Positions 4,941 through 6,354 of a stretch of 6,354 nucleotides of DNA are shown here, piece by piece. The DNA lies in contig JAGCUM010000231.1 of NCBI GenBank assembly GCA_017962865.1, forward strand, positions 1 to 6,354, given 5' to 3'. Position 1 is the stretch's first letter. Each line of letters starts with the position of its first letter. This DNA is from Spirochaetales bacterium. Lineage in GTDB: Bacteria > Spirochaetota > Spirochaetia > Sphaerochaetales > Sphaerochaetaceae. Made by a program: the position numbers and the translations under genes. Under the pieces are notes generated by a model. It was not told where the DNA came from, made no database searches, and was given only the letters and a program-made list of their open reading frames with translations.

Positions 4941-6354
4941 ATGTCTGAATTCAATTTCAGAAAACAACTTTCTTCAATCCGTAAAGTCTTTTTTACAATC
5001 GCTTTGATCACGTCCGTACTTTTCCTTGTTGCCTGTCAGCAGGAACCTGCTGCCCAGGACAAGCAACTGGGAAGCATTGTCGGACATGCCTTCTACTCGA
5101 ACGGCGACGATCATTCAGGCATAGTCCTGACACTGGATAAGACCGATGGACTGAGGGCCATAACGAAGAGCGATGGATCAAGGGCTATCGTCTCCATGTC
5201 CCAGAGCAGGGAAGATGGCTCATTCGCTTTCTATAACCTTGAACCCGGCACATATACGATCTATGCCTCGTCCAACGATTCCCTCGAGAAGGCGGTTTCG
5301 ACCAATGTCGTGGTCCGGGGAACTGATGCAGTTACCGCTGAAGACCTTCATCTGACTGCAACCGGAAGCATCTCCGGACATGTGGTCCTGGATGAGAGCA
5401 GAACCGGAAATGTCGGATTCCTTGTATTTTTGGCAGGTACTTCCTATGTGGCTGTGACAGACGATTCCGGATACTACTGCATCTCGAATGTCCCGGCAGG
5501 GGAAGGTTATCAGCTCATAGTTTCAAAAGGCGGATACACCTCAAGCACAGTCCTTTCTTGTTCGGTTGCCGCCCGCAATACAACAAGCATAGAAGCAATC
5601 AACATACTCTCGGCGGAGATATCATCCGATTCCAACTCACTGGTCTGGAAGGGAAGCCTTGCTGCAGCCCCGGCAAATCCGAAGCTGTACTGGGCATATT
5701 TCAACACTGAAGACGGAAGCTCCTACATCTTTGACGGTGAATCCTGGTCGCTTCTGGCTTCAAGAGGAGCCCAGGGAATCCAGGGAGAACAGGGTCCTCA
5801 GGGCCCGCAGGGTGAAACAGGAGCCACCGGAGCACAGGGTCCGCAGGGCGAAACCGGCGCAACAGGTGCCGCAGGTGCAAACGGCACGTCGATCTCATGG
5901 AAGGGTAGCCTGGCAGCAGCTCCTGCAGAGCCGAGCCTCTATTGGGCTTACTTCAACACAGAAGACGGTTGCTCATACATCTACGATGGTACCCAGTGGA
6001 CACTCCTTGCATCCAAGGGTGCACAGGGAGAGCAGGGTATCCAGGGTGAAACCGGAGCTCAAGGCCCCCAGGGCGAAACAGGTGCCACCGGTGCCCAGGG
6101 CCCGCAGGGCGAAACAGGCGCTACAGGACCTCAGGGTCCGCAGGGTGAGACCGGTGCAACAGGTGCAACCGGAGCTATCGGAGCCACAGGAGCAGCAGGT
6201 GCCGACGGAGTTTCAATCATCTGGCTCGGCAGCTTTGCAACCGCCCCGCAGAATCCCGAGAGGCTCAATGCCTACTACAACACCGAAACAGGATGCTCGT
6301 ACATCTATGACGGAATGCAGTGGACACTTCTTGCTTCCAAGGGAGCCCAAGGCC
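4941..6354 (+). CDS. Collagen-like surface lipoprotein with repeated WKGS modules, 3' end outside window
   Basis: The frame is open from the ATG to the window end (471 codons). The start has a strong SD, GGAGG (4929-4933), 7 bases ahead. Residues 1-32 are a lipoprotein signal: positively charged N-region, hydrophobic stretch [16 protein letters not shown] and lipobox LVAC with C32 as the lipidated cysteine. Two beta-sandwich domains of the carboxypeptidase regulatory-like kind follow (about 43-115 and 117-190), marked by [30 protein letters not shown] and [10 protein letters not shown]. Then 40-residue modules at 236-275, 320-359 and 428-467 (W[KL]GS...[21 protein letters not shown]) alternate with collagen-like Gly-X-Y runs of 14 triplets (276-317) and 22 triplets (360-425); a third run begins at 468. 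Triplets are mainly GPQ, GET, GAT and GAQ. It is probably a cell-surface stalk or adhesin held in a membrane by lipid. No ligand is known. Confidence 0.85.
   Translation, partial: MSEFNFRKQLSSIRKVFFTIALITSVLFLVACQQEPAAQDKQLGSIVGHAFYSNGDDHSGIVLTLDKTDGLRAITKSDGSRAIVSMSQSREDGSFAFYNLEPGTYTIYASSNDSLEKAVSTNVVVRGTDAVTAEDLHLTATGSISGHVVLDESRTGNVGFLVFLAGTSYVAVTDDSGYYCISNVPAGEGYQLIVSKGGYTSSTVLSCSVAARNTTSIEAINILSAEISSDSNSLVWKGSLAAAPANPKLYWAYFNTEDGSSYIFDGESWSLLASRGAQGIQGEQGPQGPQGETGATGAQGPQGETGATGAAGANGTSISWKGSLAAAPAEPSLYWAYFNTEDGCSYIYDGTQWTLLASKGAQGEQGIQGETGAQGPQGETGATGAQGPQGETGATGPQGPQGETGATGATGAIGATGAAGADGVSIIWLGSFATAPQNPERLNAYYNTETGCSYIYDGMQWTLLASKGAQG
5646..6354 (+). repeat. In-gene tandem repeats: 120-bp modules alternating with Gly-X-Y coding tracts
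   Basis: Three 120-bp module copies (5646-5765, 5898-6017, 6222-6341) are separated by collagen-like tracts of 132 and 204 bp including short linkers. Copies 1 and 2 are close at protein level (about 31 of 40 residues identical); copy 3 is more diverged, with WLGSF for WKGSL. The G-X-Y tracts are built from near-identical 9- to 18-bp units ([12 protein letters not shown]), which are prone to slippage and recombination, so length may vary between strains. The third tract is cut by the window end. Confidence 0.85.

Overview
The window looks like a chromosomal stretch of an anaerobic or fermentative bacterium, most likely a spirochaete of the Treponema/Sphaerochaeta kind. This rests on four things: a class III (oxygen-independent) ribonucleotide reductase activase, tRNA genes with no encoded CCA, moderate G+C with clear Shine-Dalgarno sites, and a large lipoprotein that mixes collagen-like Gly-X-Y runs with repeated 'WKGS...YIYDG' modules. 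The lineage is an inference from memory of similar proteins, not a database result.

Left part (1-2626, + strand) is a compact operon: the end of nrdG (its 5' end lies outside the window), a YihX-like HAD phosphatase, and an aspartate kinase (lysC) that overlaps the phosphatase by 4 bases (ATGA). A MgtC/SapB-family membrane protein (2630-3346, - strand) converges on lysC with only 3 bases between the stop codons. It has its own strong promoter and a small hairpin at the start of its leader.

The middle (3347-4276) contains no protein genes. Two divergent tRNA genes, tRNA-Lys(CTT) on the - strand and tRNA-Leu(TAG) on the + strand, each have a promoter and an intrinsic terminator. Behind tRNA-Leu lies an unusual stretch: a terminator, a GC-rich palindromic element of about 91 bp able to fold as a three-way junction, a second copy of the tRNA-Leu 3' end, and a second hairpin terminator of the same design. 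After that come two 37-bp units, each bounded by inverted TTCCGCTT/AAGCGGAA arms, and then an AT-rich stretch leading into a promoter.

Right part (4192-6354, + strand) is a TetR-family regulator followed 19 bp later by the collagen-like lipoprotein, which runs off the window. The promoter ahead of tetR has a consensus -35 box, and three TGATAAA half-sites in alternating orientation cover its -10 box. The simplest reading is a self-regulated unit in which the TetR protein controls expression of a surface lipoprotein. The three most interesting items are the tRNA-Leu tail duplication with its structured insert, the paired 37-bp inverted-repeat units, and the TetR/collagen-like lipoprotein unit with its operator.
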